Source: Paenibacillus hemerocallicola | GTDB taxonomy: Bacteria > Bacillota > Bacilli > Paenibacillales > NBRC-103111 | Assembly: GCF_006265175.1 (NCBI RefSeq) | Contig: NZ_VDCQ01000005.1 | Span: forward strand, 62,001-126,000 | Direction: 5' to 3' | DNA length: 64,000 nucleotides | Shown here: one piece after another, positions 52,234 through 60,899 of the stretch | Position numbering within the stretch: the first letter of the stretch is position 1 | Layout of the letters: the number at the start of each line of letters is the position of its first letter | The notes under the pieces: generated by a model | Seen by the model: the letters and a program-made list of their open reading frames with translations, nothing else | Databases searched by the model: none | What the model was told of the DNA's origin: nothing | Made by a program: the position numbers and the translations under genes

Positions 52234-53592
52234 ATGAAAGGAACGAAGGCGCAAGGCACCGAAATCGTCATTCCCCAGCTTGCGGAGTCGCTTGTCTCGG
52301 CTACGATCAGCAAATGGCTGAAGAAGCCGGGCGATTACGTGGAGCAATACGAACCGATTTGCGAGCTGATTACGGAAAAAGTGAACGCAGAGCTCCCGTC
52401 GACGGTAGAAGGCACGTTGATCGAGCTGCTGGCCAATGAAGGCGATACGGTGCCGGTCGGCGCAGTAGTCGCGTTGATCGCCGAATCCGGCGATAGCAAT
52501 GGAACGGAGCAATCGGAGACCGACGCGGCCGGGTCCTCTTCTGCTGCCGGTACGCCGGCCGTTTTCCCGCCCTCGGGCGATACGGGGATGCGAAACCGGT
52601 ACTCGCCCGCGGTGCAGCAGATTGCGAGCGAACACGGGATCAACCTGCTGCACCTTAACGGAACGGGGCTGGGAGGCCGAATTACCCGCAAAGACGTACT
52701 GAAATTTATCGAAGAGGGCGGAGCGGAGAAAGCGCGTGCGTCGTCTGCGGGAGCAGTCCCTGTCGCAACGCCCGCAAGCCAAGCTCCGGTTGCGAACAAA
52801 GCGCCCGAGCAGCCGGTGCGCTCGACGGGGCTGCACTTGTCCGAGGAGCCGCCGATTCCGAAAATCGAGGTCGAGAGCCGCAGAGACGACGGACGGGGAG
52901 AATACATAATCGACGTAACCCCGATCCGCAATACGATCGCTACCCGTATGCGTCAGAGCGTTGCGGAAATTCCGCATGCCTGGACGATGATCGAGGTGGA
53001 CGTCACGAACCTGGTCGTCCTGCGCAACAAAATCAAGGACGAGTTCATGAAGAAGGAAGGCATCAATCTGACGTACTTGGCATTCGTCCTGAAGGCTGTC
53101 GTCAATGCGATCAAGGATTATCCGATCGTGAACTCGGTATGGGCGGTAGACAAAATCATCGTCAAACGGGATATTAACATTTCGCTTTCCGTAGGGACGG
53201 AAGATTCCGTCATTACCCCGGTGATCAAAAAGGCCGATCAAAAAAATATCGCCGGTCTCGCGCGCGAGATCGACGAACTGTCGCGCAAGGCGCGTTCGGG
53301 CAAGCTGAAGCTGGACGACGTGCAAGGAGGAACGATTACGGTCAACAACACCGGATCGTTCGGTTCGATTTTATCTTATCCGATAATCAATTACCCGCAG
53401 GCGGTCAATCTTACGTTCGAAACGATCGTAAAAAGGCCGGTCGTCATACATGACATGATTGCGGTCCGCTCGATGGCGAACATTTGCCTGTCGCTGGACC
53501 ACCGCATATTGGACGGCGTCATATGCGGACGGTTTCTGCAGCGGGTGAAGGAAAATCTGGAAAGCTACTCGATCGAGACGAAGCTGTATTAA
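52234..53592 (+). CDS. bkdB: Branched-chain 2-oxo acid dehydrogenase E2
   Basis: E2 is the core acyltransferase. The 452-residue protein has one N-terminal lipoyl domain with Lys49 in ITEKVNAELPS, a Ser/Ala/Pro linker, an E3/E1-binding domain (SPAVQQIASEHGINLLHLNG, then GRITRKDV) near residues 122-160, a second linker and the catalytic domain ending SLDHRILDGVICGRFL with the HxxxDG motif. GGGAGG precedes the ATG. It ends the operon. Confidence 0.95.
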   Translation: MKGTKAQGTEIVIPQLAESLVSATISKWLKKPGDYVEQYEPICELITEKVNAELPSTVEGTLIELLANEGDTVPVGAVVALIAESGDSNGTEQSETDAAGSSSAAGTPAVFPPSGDTGMRNRYSPAVQQIASEHGINLLHLNGTGLGGRITRKDVLKFIEEGGAEKARASSAGAVPVATPASQAPVANKAPEQPVRSTGLHLSEEPPIPKIEVESRRDDGRGEYIIDVTPIRNTIATRMRQSVAEIPHAWTMIEVDVTNLVVLRNKIKDEFMKKEGINLTYLAFVLKAVVNAIKDYPIVNSVWAVDKIIVKRDINISLSVGTEDSVITPVIKKADQKNIAGLAREIDELSRKARSGKLKLDDVQGGTITVNNTGSFGSILSYPIINYPQAVNLTFETIVKRPVVIHDMIAVRSMANICLSLDHRILDGVICGRFLQRVKENLESYSIETKLY

Positions 53593-53657
53593 GCCGTGCC
53601 TTGCGATGCATGTGCCGCCGTGAGCCGCCCGAACAGCGGAAAAGTTACGGACCGTGA

Positions 53658-53753
53658 TCAGAGGAACATGAAGACCGCCGACACGATAACCGAGGAAATC
53701 ATCGCGAATAACATCAGGTATACCATCACTTTGACGAATGTTTTGCCGAACAA
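53658..53753 (-). CDS. Prli42-like stressosome-associated mini-protein
   Basis: A 31-residue reading frame starts with TTG at 53753 behind GAGGAG nine bases upstream. It reads MFGKTFVKVMVYLMLFAMI and ends SVIVSAVFMFL, a short basic head and one membrane helix with the MVYLMLFAM core and MFL end. Length, start and end match Prli42, the Listeria/Bacillus mini-protein that ties the stressosome to the membrane. A longer frame from ATG 53801 lacks a ribosome-binding site. It lies convergent to bkdB and divergent from the peptidase gene. It is too short for routine gene callers. Confidence 0.7.
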   Translation of the reverse strand: MFGKTFVKVMVYLMLFAMISSVIVSAVFMFL

Positions 53754-53842
53754 GGCTTTCAACTCCTCGAAATAGGTTATATTAGAAATCGATAAGGACA
53801 TACGTATATTGTACCTTAATCCATGGCAGGGAGGAAAGTAAG

Positions 53843-54982
53843 ATGATCCAACAAAATCGGCTGGTCGAGCAGTTTTTGCAGCTGGTACGCATTGACAGCG
53901 AGACCAAGCATGAGCAGGAAATAAGCGTTGCGCTGAAAAAGCTGTTCGGCGAGCTCGGCTTGAGCGTATACGAGGACGATACCGCCGCCGCGACCGGGCA
54001 CGGATCGGGCAACCTGATCTGCACGCTGGAGGCGACGCCGGACAAGACGCATGCACCGACCCTTCTGTTCACCTGTCATATGGATACGGTAACGCCCGGC
54101 AAAGGTATCAAGCCGAAGGTGGATGATGACGGCTATATCCGCAGCGACGGTACGACGATACTGGGAAGCGACGATAAAGCCGGCATCGCGGCCATGATCG
54201 AATCGATTCAAGTGCTGAAAGAACAAGGTGTTCCGCATGGAAAGCTCCTGTTCGTCATAACGGCCGGAGAAGAATCCGGCTTGTTCGGATCGCGGGCCAT
54301 GGCGGCCAATCCGCCGGAGCAGCTGAAAGCCGAATATGGTTTTGCCCTGGACTCGAACGGCAAAGTCGGCGAAATCGCCGTGGCCGCGCCGACGCAGGCG
54401 CGCATCCAGATCACGATCAAGGGGCGGTCCGCACACGCCGGCGTCAATCCCGAAGACGGAGTCAGCGCGATCCAGGTGGCAAGCAAGGCGATTTCTCGCA
54501 TGTCGCTCGGCCGGATCGACTTCGAGACGACGGCCAATATCGGCAGCTTTGCGGGCGGCGGCGCGACGAATATCGTGTGCGAGCGGGTCGACATCGCGGC
54601 GGAAGCGAGAAGCCGCGAGCAAGCCAAGCTGGACCGCCAGCTGGAGTCGATGAAGCAGGCATGCGAGTCGGCCGCGCAGGAAATGGGCGCCAAAGCAGAG
54701 TTTATAAGCGAAGTCATTTACCCGGCTTACAAATACGATGAAACCGCGCCGGTCGTAAAGCTGGCCATGACGGCGATCGAATCGATCGGACGTACGCCGA
54801 AGACGTTCCATACGGGCGGCGGCAGCGACGCCAATATGTTTAACGGCATGGGAATCCCGACGGTCAATCTTGCCGTAGGATATGAGAACATACATACGAC
54901 CGAGGAGCAGATGCCGATCTCCGAGCTTGTGGCGATCTCCGAGCTTGTCGTAGCCATCGTCAAGGAGACCGCAAGCAAATAA
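53843..54982 (+). CDS. yqjE: M20 family peptidase, peptidase T-like (YqjE)
   Basis: The 379-residue dinuclear zinc peptidase resembles tripeptidase PepT and B. subtilis YqjE. Metal-site motifs are FTCHMDTV near residues 73-80, LGSDDKAGIAA near 107-117, TAGEESGLFG with the catalytic Glu near 141-150, ALDSNGKVG near 170 and the final IHTTEE. The lid domain (RSAHAGVNPEDG) is intact. GGAGG is well placed before the ATG. It probably cleaves small peptides in the cytoplasm. Confidence 0.9.
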   Translation: MIQQNRLVEQFLQLVRIDSETKHEQEISVALKKLFGELGLSVYEDDTAAATGHGSGNLICTLEATPDKTHAPTLLFTCHMDTVTPGKGIKPKVDDDGYIRSDGTTILGSDDKAGIAAMIESIQVLKEQGVPHGKLLFVITAGEESGLFGSRAMAANPPEQLKAEYGFALDSNGKVGEIAVAAPTQARIQITIKGRSAHAGVNPEDGVSAIQVASKAISRMSLGRIDFETTANIGSFAGGGATNIVCERVDIAAEARSREQAKLDRQLESMKQACESAAQEMGAKAEFISEVIYPAYKYDETAPVVKLAMTAIESIGRTPKTFHTGGGSDANMFNGMGIPTVNLAVGYENIHTTEEQMPISELVAISELVVAIVKETASK

Positions 54983-55005
54983 ATAAGCATTTCCATATCG
55001 ACTAC

Positions 55006-55031
55006 ACGCCCCTACGCGGGCGTTTTATTTT
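55006..55031 (+). terminator. Terminator after the PepT-like gene
   Basis: ACGCCC (55006-55011) pairs with GGGCGT (55018-55023) with a six-base loop, followed by TTTATTTTT. Confidence 0.75.
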
Positions 55032-55121
55032 TGTTCACTTCTCCTTGACCGAGCGTATGGTATAGTAAATGATGGGAAAGAAAGAAGCCGAAGACGCTGC
55101 ACATACAGGAGGAACCCTGTG

Positions 55122-55787
55122 ATGACGAATACGAGTGAACCGTTGCGCACGATCGAAGTGTTGTCCTTGACCGACAACCAGCCTTTTTGCGCCGGGATTG
55201 TCTGGGTACGTGACGGCAAACTGGCCATTACATTGAATCCGGACGGCATGCCGGAAGAGCTGGGGGAGGGGGTACTGAGAATAGGCGGAGTCGGAGGAGG
55301 CCAGGAGCCGGGAGAATCGATTCTGGAGTGCGCGCTCCGCGAGGCGAGAGAAGAGCTCGGAAATGAGGATGTGAGGCTTGTTTCATCCGATGTCACTTAT
55401 TTCCATGACATGGATACGGGGGAAATCGTCCAAGTCCGAAGTACGGATAATACCGCGCCGTTTCTGTTGGAGCGCATGACGAGCAAGCATCCGGACAAGC
55501 CGTACAGGCCGGGGCTCCCTTTCGGCCGATATGTTTATTTTTGCCTGTATCTCGGCGAGGCCGAGGAAGCTAACGTCAATCCGGACGACGACGTGGCAGG
55601 AGTCGTGTTCATTCCTTTGGAGCACGGGCGCCTTCTGCAGAAGGAAGCGTTAACGCTCGGGGAGCTGCTTGAAGCCGGCGCGGAGCTGCTGGAGGCCTAC
55701 GCGATTCCGAGGCATACCCGTCTGTGGCTGCCCGGGAACGAGTCGATCCGGATCGTATTGCGGCTGTTGGAGGGACGGAGTATTTGA
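55122..55787 (+). CDS. Nudix hydrolase
   Basis: The 221-residue protein has a clear Nudix box, GGQEPGESILECALREA then REELGNE, near residues 65-88, so it should split a nucleoside diphosphate linkage. The C-terminal part is longer than in minimal Nudix enzymes and is Leu/Glu-rich. ATG at 55122 is 8-9 bases after AGGAGG; GTG at 55119 is adjacent. It is followed 63 bases later by a PurM-like gene and may share a transcript with it. Substrate unknown. Confidence 0.87.
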   Translation: MTNTSEPLRTIEVLSLTDNQPFCAGIVWVRDGKLAITLNPDGMPEELGEGVLRIGGVGGGQEPGESILECALREAREELGNEDVRLVSSDVTYFHDMDTGEIVQVRSTDNTAPFLLERMTSKHPDKPYRPGLPFGRYVYFCLYLGEAEEANVNPDDDVAGVVFIPLEHGRLLQKEALTLGELLEAGAELLEAYAIPRHTRLWLPGNESIRIVLRLLEGRSI

Positions 55788-55850
55788 CCAAGCCCCTTAT
55801 TGACATGGTCCGATGCCACACTATAACGGAGCAGTAAAAGGAGGGTACAA

Positions 55851-56897
55851 ATGAGCGAACAGCAAAAATTGACGTATGCGCAAGCGGGCATCAATATCGA
55901 CGATACGGATGAAGTGAAGCAAAACATGGCCAAAAGCTTGGAGACGAATGACGGTCGGGTGCTCAATTCGCTGGGAGCTTTCGCGTCCTTGTTCGACTTC
56001 AAATTTCCGGAATACGACCATCCGGTGCTCGTAATGAAAACCGAGGAGCCGGGCTCGAAGCAGAAGCTGGCCGTGCAGCACAACCGGATCCGCTCGGTCT
56101 GCTACGATATGGTGAACCATCTCATTAACGATATTATCGTCATGGGTGCCAAGCCTCTCGCCGTTCAGGATGCTATCATCTGCGGATCTGTGGAGAAGGA
56201 GACGATCGGCGAAATCGTGGATGCGGTGGCGGCGGCCTGCAAGGAACAGGACTGCGTCCTGACCGGAGGCGAAACGTCGATTCAGCCGGGCGTGCTCGAG
56301 CCGGGCTCGTTCATCCTGACCTCGAGCATCGTCGGCATCGTGGACAAGGCGAACATTATCGACGGCTCGGCGATCCGCAAAGGCGACGTCGTGCTCGGAA
56401 TCGCCTCGAACGGCGTCCATACGAACGGCTATACGCTCGTTCGCGCCATTATCGACCGCAAGCCGGACATTCTCGGGGAGCAGGTTGGCGGGGAAAGCTT
56501 CCTCGACGCGATTATGAAGCCGCATCTATGCTATTACCATGCTTTGAAAGGGCTTTTCGGGCTCCAAGGGCTTCACGGAATGGCCCATATTACCGGCGGA
56601 GGCATCGAAGGCAATCTGAATCGGGTCATCCCGCCGGGTTTGAATGCCTCGGTGGATTTATCCGCGATCGATATTTTGCCCGTGTTCAAGCTGATCCGCG
56701 AGGCCGGCAACGTGGACGAACGGGAAATGCAGCGGACGTTCAACCTTGGCGTCGGCATGGTGTTGGTCGTCGACGCGGGCATTGTCGGTCAAGTAAAGGA
56801 GCATTTGTCCCAATACGGCATAAACGGTGCGATCATCGGAGAAATAACCGAAGGGGACAAGCAGGTCGTCTATCGCAACCGTTTGAATTGGGAATAG
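55851..56897 (+). CDS. Divergent PurM-like (AIR synthase family) protein
   Basis: PurM closes formylglycinamidine ribotide to aminoimidazole ribotide. This 348-residue protein follows PurM throughout: LTYAQAGINIDD, ATP-binding block YDMVNHLINDIIVMGAKPL, CVLTGGETSIQPG, ASNGVHTNGYTLVR, HGMAHITGGGIEGNL and TFNLGVGMVLVV. However the usual TDGVGTK reads TEEPGSK, so the nucleotide-site Asp is Glu and the glycine pair is altered. It is not in a pur operon. It could be a second AIR synthase or an altered activity. GGAGG precedes the ATG. Confidence 0.82.
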   Translation: MSEQQKLTYAQAGINIDDTDEVKQNMAKSLETNDGRVLNSLGAFASLFDFKFPEYDHPVLVMKTEEPGSKQKLAVQHNRIRSVCYDMVNHLINDIIVMGAKPLAVQDAIICGSVEKETIGEIVDAVAAACKEQDCVLTGGETSIQPGVLEPGSFILTSSIVGIVDKANIIDGSAIRKGDVVLGIASNGVHTNGYTLVRAIIDRKPDILGEQVGGESFLDAIMKPHLCYYHALKGLFGLQGLHGMAHITGGGIEGNLNRVIPPGLNASVDLSAIDILPVFKLIREAGNVDEREMQRTFNLGVGMVLVVDAGIVGQVKEHLSQYGINGAIIGEITEGDKQVVYRNRLNWE

Positions 56898-56914
56898 CCC
56901 AGTCACCCCGTTTG

Positions 56915-56944
56915 CCCCGTCCTCCAATGGGAGACGGGGTTTTT
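56915..56944 (+). terminator. Terminator after the PurM-like gene
   Basis: CCCCGTC (56915-56921) pairs with GACGGGG (56933-56939), with inner TCC/GGA and a four-base loop, followed by TTTTT. Confidence 0.88.
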
Positions 56945-57036
56945 CGCGTCTGTCCGATGCTCATAAAACGGCCGCTCGATCCATAGGATGGACTTGAATA
57001 CGGTTTGACGCTGTGTCTGGCTGGAGGAGAGAGAGC

Positions 57037-58161
57037 ATGATCATTTGGAAAAGAGGAACGGTAGCAGGTATTGCGGAGGAAAGAGGAGTCGTGCAGGAGG
57101 TCGTGGTTGCGACGGATGACGGTAGTACGAATCATGCCATACATTATATGGACGTCTCAAGGCCACTGCGCTTGGGAGACCGGGTGAAAATGAATGCCAC
57201 GGCAGTAGAGCTGGGACTCGGAAGCGGCGGGTATCATTTTATTTCCGAGGTGGCAGGAGAATCGGATATTCCGGAAACCGATGCGGACCGTACGCCGAAT
57301 CATTCGGGACATATTATGAAGCTGCGCTATACGTCGTTGCAGCGGGCCGTATTATCGGTGGAGGAGCCGGCAAGTCCGCACCATGCGGTATTCGCCGAGA
57401 CGCGCACGCTAGAAGGAATGCCGGTTCTGATCGGCGAGTTGCACAGCATGCTGCCGGCAGCCGCCTTATGGATCGGGAGTAGCCGTCCACTGCATTCGCT
57501 TCGCGTATCGTACGTGATGACGGAAGGCGGCGCGCTTCCGATCTCGTTCAGCAGGCATGCCGCTCTATTAAAGGAAGCCGGGTGGATTTGCGGTACGGTT
57601 ACGTACGGCCATGCATACGGGGGAGATCTCGAGGCGGTCAATAAGTATACGGCGCTGCTGGCCGCACGCCACGTACAGTCTGCGGACATAGCCATTGCGG
57701 CGATGGGACCGGGCATCGTCGGGACGGGAACGCCTTTCGGTCATACGGCTACGGAGATGGCGGAGCTGGTGCATGCCGTTCGGGCGCTCGGCGGGACTCC
57801 GATCGTCATTCCCCGGGTCAGCTTTGCCGATACGAGGGCACGGCACTCCGGGGTCAGCGATCATTTGCTTGAAACGCTCGGCAAGCTTGCCTTGACACCG
57901 GCGGTAATCCCGCTGCCGGAACAATGGGACGAGCGGGAAAAACAGGCCGTCCGGCGGCAGCTTGCCTCGTCCGGATGTGCCGAGCGCCACGAAATCGAAT
58001 GGGTTCGCGAAGTTAGCCTGCACGATGTCGAGCGCTGCCTCGAATCGTATCCGGCGGGCATTACGACGATGGGAAGGGGATTACGCGACGATCCGTCGTT
58101 TTATTTGTGCGCGTGTGCTGCGGCTCAGGCTGCGCTTTCCCGCGTTCGATCGCCTGGATGA
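57037..58161 (+). CDS. DUF3866 family protein
   Basis: The 374-residue protein matches DUF3866, a conserved family without assigned function. It begins IIWKRGTVAGIAEERG, and has a glycine-rich central part, AAMGPGIVGTGTPFGHTATEMAELVHA, shown here as MGPGIVGTGTPFGHTATEMA near residues 226-245, that may bind a phosphate or nucleotide. The C-terminus is TTMGRGLRDDPSFYL. ATG at 57037 follows GGAGGA. The last 100 bases are overlapped by a small gene on the other strand. Confidence 0.82.
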   Translation: MIIWKRGTVAGIAEERGVVQEVVVATDDGSTNHAIHYMDVSRPLRLGDRVKMNATAVELGLGSGGYHFISEVAGESDIPETDADRTPNHSGHIMKLRYTSLQRAVLSVEEPASPHHAVFAETRTLEGMPVLIGELHSMLPAAALWIGSSRPLHSLRVSYVMTEGGALPISFSRHAALLKEAGWICGTVTYGHAYGGDLEAVNKYTALLAARHVQSADIAIAAMGPGIVGTGTPFGHTATEMAELVHAVRALGGTPIVIPRVSFADTRARHSGVSDHLLETLGKLALTPAVIPLPEQWDEREKQAVRRQLASSGCAERHEIEWVREVSLHDVERCLESYPAGITTMGRGLRDDPSFYLCACAAAQAALSRVRSPG

Positions 58162-58291
58162 GCATCGGGAGCAGCGCGGCCAGCTCCGACTGGCCGTCGA
58201 TTGCCTCTCCGGACATTTTGCGCAGCTGCTGGCGTACTTCCCATCCTTTGCCTACAAGCCGGAGATGCTTTTCGGTAACATAGCTTTTCAT
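58061..58291 (-). CDS. Small hypothetical protein antisense to the DUF3866 gene end
   Basis: I do not recognise this 76-residue protein. It begins MKSYVTEKHLRLVGKGWEVR, predicted helical, then GQSELAALLPMLIQAIERGK, and ends in a basic tail. GAGGATGGGA precedes the ATG at a suitable distance. Its first 130 bases lie in the DUF3866-nudF gap, which is otherwise empty, and its 3' end overlaps the DUF3866 coding region by 101 bases. This supports a real gene, but it remains uncertain. Confidence 0.55.
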   Translation of the reverse strand: MKSYVTEKHLRLVGKGWEVRQQLRKMSGEAIDGQSELAALLPMLIQAIERGKAQPEPQHTRTNKTTDRRVIPFPSS

Positions 58292-58425
58292 CGCTCATCC
58301 CATCCTCATTTTCCGATTGAAAGTCTGTTATACTAACAACGTATGCGCGGACTGGACGAGCTATGACTGCGGACGGCGGACAGGCGAAACGATAAGGAAC
58401 ATAACCGGATTGGAGAGATGGAAGA

Positions 58426-58983
58426 ATGAGCGGCTACAAATACGAAGAAGTGACAATCAAGACGGAACCGGTATTCAAGGGCAAGGTCATTTCCCTGCAA
58501 GTCGAACATGTGAAGCTGCCCAACGGTGAGACGGCTACGCGCGAAGTAGTGAAACATCCGGGAGCGGTTGCGGTATTGGCGATACACGACAATAAAATGA
58601 TCGTCGTCGAACAGTATCGGAAGGCGCTCGGGCGCAGTCAGGTGGAAATACCGGCGGGCAAGCTGGAACCGGGGGAAGATCAAACGGAAGCGGCGAAGCG
58701 GGAGCTGGAGGAGGAGACCGGCTACAGCTGCGGCGAGGTTCGTCTCATCAGCTCTTTCTATACGTCGCCCGGATTCGCGGACGAAATATTGCATCTATAC
58801 GTAGCGGATACACTGACGGCGGGCACGGCGAAGCCGGACGAGGACGAGTTTCTCGATTGCGAAGCCATTACGCTCGATACCGCCAAGCAATATATCAAGG
58901 AAGGTCGAATTAGCGATGCGAAGACGATTGCCGCCGTATACGCCTGGCAGCTGCACCTCTTAACCGGCTCCTATACGCTATGA
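58426..58983 (+). CDS. nudF: ADP-ribose pyrophosphatase NudF
   Basis: NudF splits ADP-ribose to AMP and ribose 5-phosphate. The 185-residue protein has the Nudix box GKLEPGEDQTEAAKRELEEE plus TGY near residues 79-101 and the upstream FxxGxVxxL-type start PVFKGKVISLQVEHV typical of this subfamily. GGAGAG lies before the ATG. Its stop overlaps the ATG of the endonuclease Q gene by four bases, as in Bacillus yqkG-yqxK. Confidence 0.92.
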   Translation: MSGYKYEEVTIKTEPVFKGKVISLQVEHVKLPNGETATREVVKHPGAVAVLAIHDNKMIVVEQYRKALGRSQVEIPAGKLEPGEDQTEAAKRELEEETGYSCGEVRLISSFYTSPGFADEILHLYVADTLTAGTAKPDEDEFLDCEAITLDTAKQYIKEGRISDAKTIAAVYAWQLHLLTGSYTL

Positions 58984-60155
58984 ACAGTTATTTTGTCGAC
59001 CTGCATATCCATATCGGACGAACCGAGAAGGGAGCGCCGGTCAAAATAAGCGGCAGCCGCGATTTGACGTTTTACAATATAGCCAAGGAAGCGTCCGAAC
59101 GCAAAGGGATCGAAGTGATCGGCATTATCGATTGCCATTCTCCGGCCGTACAGGAAGAAATCATGCACTATCTGGATATCGGGCAGATGGAGGAGCAGCA
59201 AGGAGGGGGCATCCGGTACAACCGGACGACAGTCATGCTTGGCAGCGAAATCGAAGTAAGAGACCCGGGAATGGGACCGGCCCACTTGCTTGCCTATTTG
59301 CCTACGATCGCAGATATGCGGGAGTTTACCGAATGGATGCGTCCGCATATGAAAAACGTCGGTCTTAGCTCCCAGCGCATATACGTTTCGGCGCGCACGC
59401 TGCAGGAGGAAGTCGTCGGCCGCGGAGGCCTGCTCGTTCCCGCACATATATTCACTCCCTACAAAAGCGTGTATGGAAGCGGGACAACATCGCTCGCCAA
59501 CCTGCTGGACCCCGACAAGGTAGCTGCGGTAGAGCTCGGACTGTCGGCGGATACGGAAATGGCAAGCTGCTTGTCGGAGCTTGACCGTTACTCGTTCGTG
59601 ACGAACTCGGACGCCCATTCGCTCGGTAAAATCGGCCGGGAATACAACCGGCTGCTAATGGCAAACCCGAGCTTCGACGAATTGAAGCTCGCGCTCGCCC
59701 GCGAGGAAGGACGCAAGGTCGCGGCGAACTACGGATTGAATCCGCGCTTGGGCAAATACCACCGCACATATTGCGACTCATGCGAATCCGTACTCGACGA
59801 AGCGGATACGGCAGTAGACCGATGCTTGTATTGCGGAAGCGCCAAAATCGTCAGGGGAGTCATGGACCGGATACGGGCAATCGCCGACCGGGGGGCGGGA
59901 CAAATCGCACCGCATCATCCGCCCTATTTCTTTCAAGTGCCGCTCGAGTTCATTCCCGGGCTCGGCAAAAAGAAGCTTCAAGCGATGCTGGATACGTTCG
60001 GAACGGAAATGAATATTTTGCACAGCGCATCCGCACAGGAAATCCGGGAGGCGGCGGGAGAAGATATCGCTTCGGCCATCATCCGGGCTCGGGAAGGCAG
60101 TCTTGCTTTCGAGGCCGGCGGCGGAGGGCGTTACGGGAAAGTATCCAGGCCATAG
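58980..60155 (+). CDS. yqxK: Endonuclease Q family protein (YqxK-like)
   Basis: Endonuclease Q cuts 5' of deaminated bases (uracil, hypoxanthine, xanthine) and abasic sites in DNA in archaea and a few bacteria. The 391-residue protein has an N-terminal PHP phosphoesterase domain (YFVDLHIHIG, IDCHSP, EIEVRD, TNSDAHSLG), a zinc ribbon with CDSC and CLYC near residues 263-283 and a helix-hairpin-helix IPGLGKKKLQAML near 328-340. The ATG overlaps the nudF stop. Repair function is inferred from characterised homologues. Confidence 0.88.
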   Translation: MNSYFVDLHIHIGRTEKGAPVKISGSRDLTFYNIAKEASERKGIEVIGIIDCHSPAVQEEIMHYLDIGQMEEQQGGGIRYNRTTVMLGSEIEVRDPGMGPAHLLAYLPTIADMREFTEWMRPHMKNVGLSSQRIYVSARTLQEEVVGRGGLLVPAHIFTPYKSVYGSGTTSLANLLDPDKVAAVELGLSADTEMASCLSELDRYSFVTNSDAHSLGKIGREYNRLLMANPSFDELKLALAREEGRKVAANYGLNPRLGKYHRTYCDSCESVLDEADTAVDRCLYCGSAKIVRGVMDRIRAIADRGAGQIAPHHPPYFFQVPLEFIPGLGKKKLQAMLDTFGTEMNILHSASAQEIREAAGEDIASAIIRAREGSLAFEAGGGGRYGKVSRP

Positions 60156-60190
60156 TGCTCCCAAAAGTGAAGCTTGTCCGGAAACGGGAA

Positions 60191-60219
60191 TCATAGTTTC
60201 CTTCCCTTGTACATATGCT
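60191..60219 (+). promoter_or_regulatory. Candidate sigma-E promoter of spoIIM
   Basis: TCATAGT (60191-60197), 14 bases, CATATGCT (60212-60219). Spacing and the CATA minus-10 fit sigma-E; B. subtilis spoIIM is known to be sigma-E dependent. Confidence 0.5.
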
Positions 60220-60250
60220 GGAATCAGTAGGACAAGGGGAGGAAGCCGAC

Positions 60251-60892
60251 ATGAATCGAAACTATCGGATGCGACTCTATATGAAGGACCATTTGCCGCT
60301 CTATTTGTTCGTCTCGGTGCTGTTCGTCATGGGCGTCGTCTTCGGCGCGCTGATGGTGAACGCGCTGTCGCCCGGTCAGAAGGAGGAAATGGCAAGACAC
60401 ATCAACAGCTTCATTCAGATCGTCAATCAAGGCAGCGAATTCGGCGGCCAGACGACGTTGTGGGAGTCGTTCTCCCTTCATCTGAAATGGATCATGCTTA
60501 TTTGGGTGCTCGGGTTATCCGTTATCGGACTGCCGCTCATTTTTCTTCTGGATTTTTTGAAAGGCGTCCTGATCGGATTTTCGGTCGGTTATTTGGTCGG
60601 CTCCTTGTCGTGGAAAGGCATGCTGTTCGCCTTCGTCTCGATTGCGCCGCAAAACCTGATCGTTATCCCGGCCCTCGTCATGTGCAGCGTAGGGGCGTGC
60701 GCCTTCTCCATATATATCGTAAAAAATCGGTTTATCCAGAAGCGCGGTGCGCTCTACCCCATGTTCGTCCGGTATACGTCGATGGCGTTCAGCATGGCGG
60801 CGCTGTTGTTCGGTGTAGCTCTGTTCGAAGCCTATTTGTCGCCGGTCATGATCAAATGGGTGACGCCGATGCTGGTCGCTCAGGCAGGATAA
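60251..60892 (+). CDS. spoIIM: Stage II sporulation protein M
   Basis: SpoIIM is the scaffold of the SpoIID-IIM-IIP complex that drives engulfment by remodelling peptidoglycan. The 213-residue protein has five membrane helices; the family block LPLIFLLDFLKGVLIGFSVG lies near residues 95-114. ATG at 60251 follows GGGGAGGA and gives the B. subtilis size; the frame is open upstream to 60215. A sigma-E promoter lies 32 bases before the ATG. It is convergent with the lacI gene. Confidence 0.94.
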   Translation: MNRNYRMRLYMKDHLPLYLFVSVLFVMGVVFGALMVNALSPGQKEEMARHINSFIQIVNQGSEFGGQTTLWESFSLHLKWIMLIWVLGLSVIGLPLIFLLDFLKGVLIGFSVGYLVGSLSWKGMLFAFVSIAPQNLIVIPALVMCSVGACAFSIYIVKNRFIQKRGALYPMFVRYTSMAFSMAALLFGVALFEAYLSPVMIKWVTPMLVAQAG

Positions 60893-60899
60893 CGCTCTC

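Noticed and set aside
53754-53801. A longer 47-residue version of the Prli42-like protein starting at ATG 53801
   Set aside because: No ribosome-binding site precedes that ATG, while the TTG at 53753 has one and gives exactly the family length.
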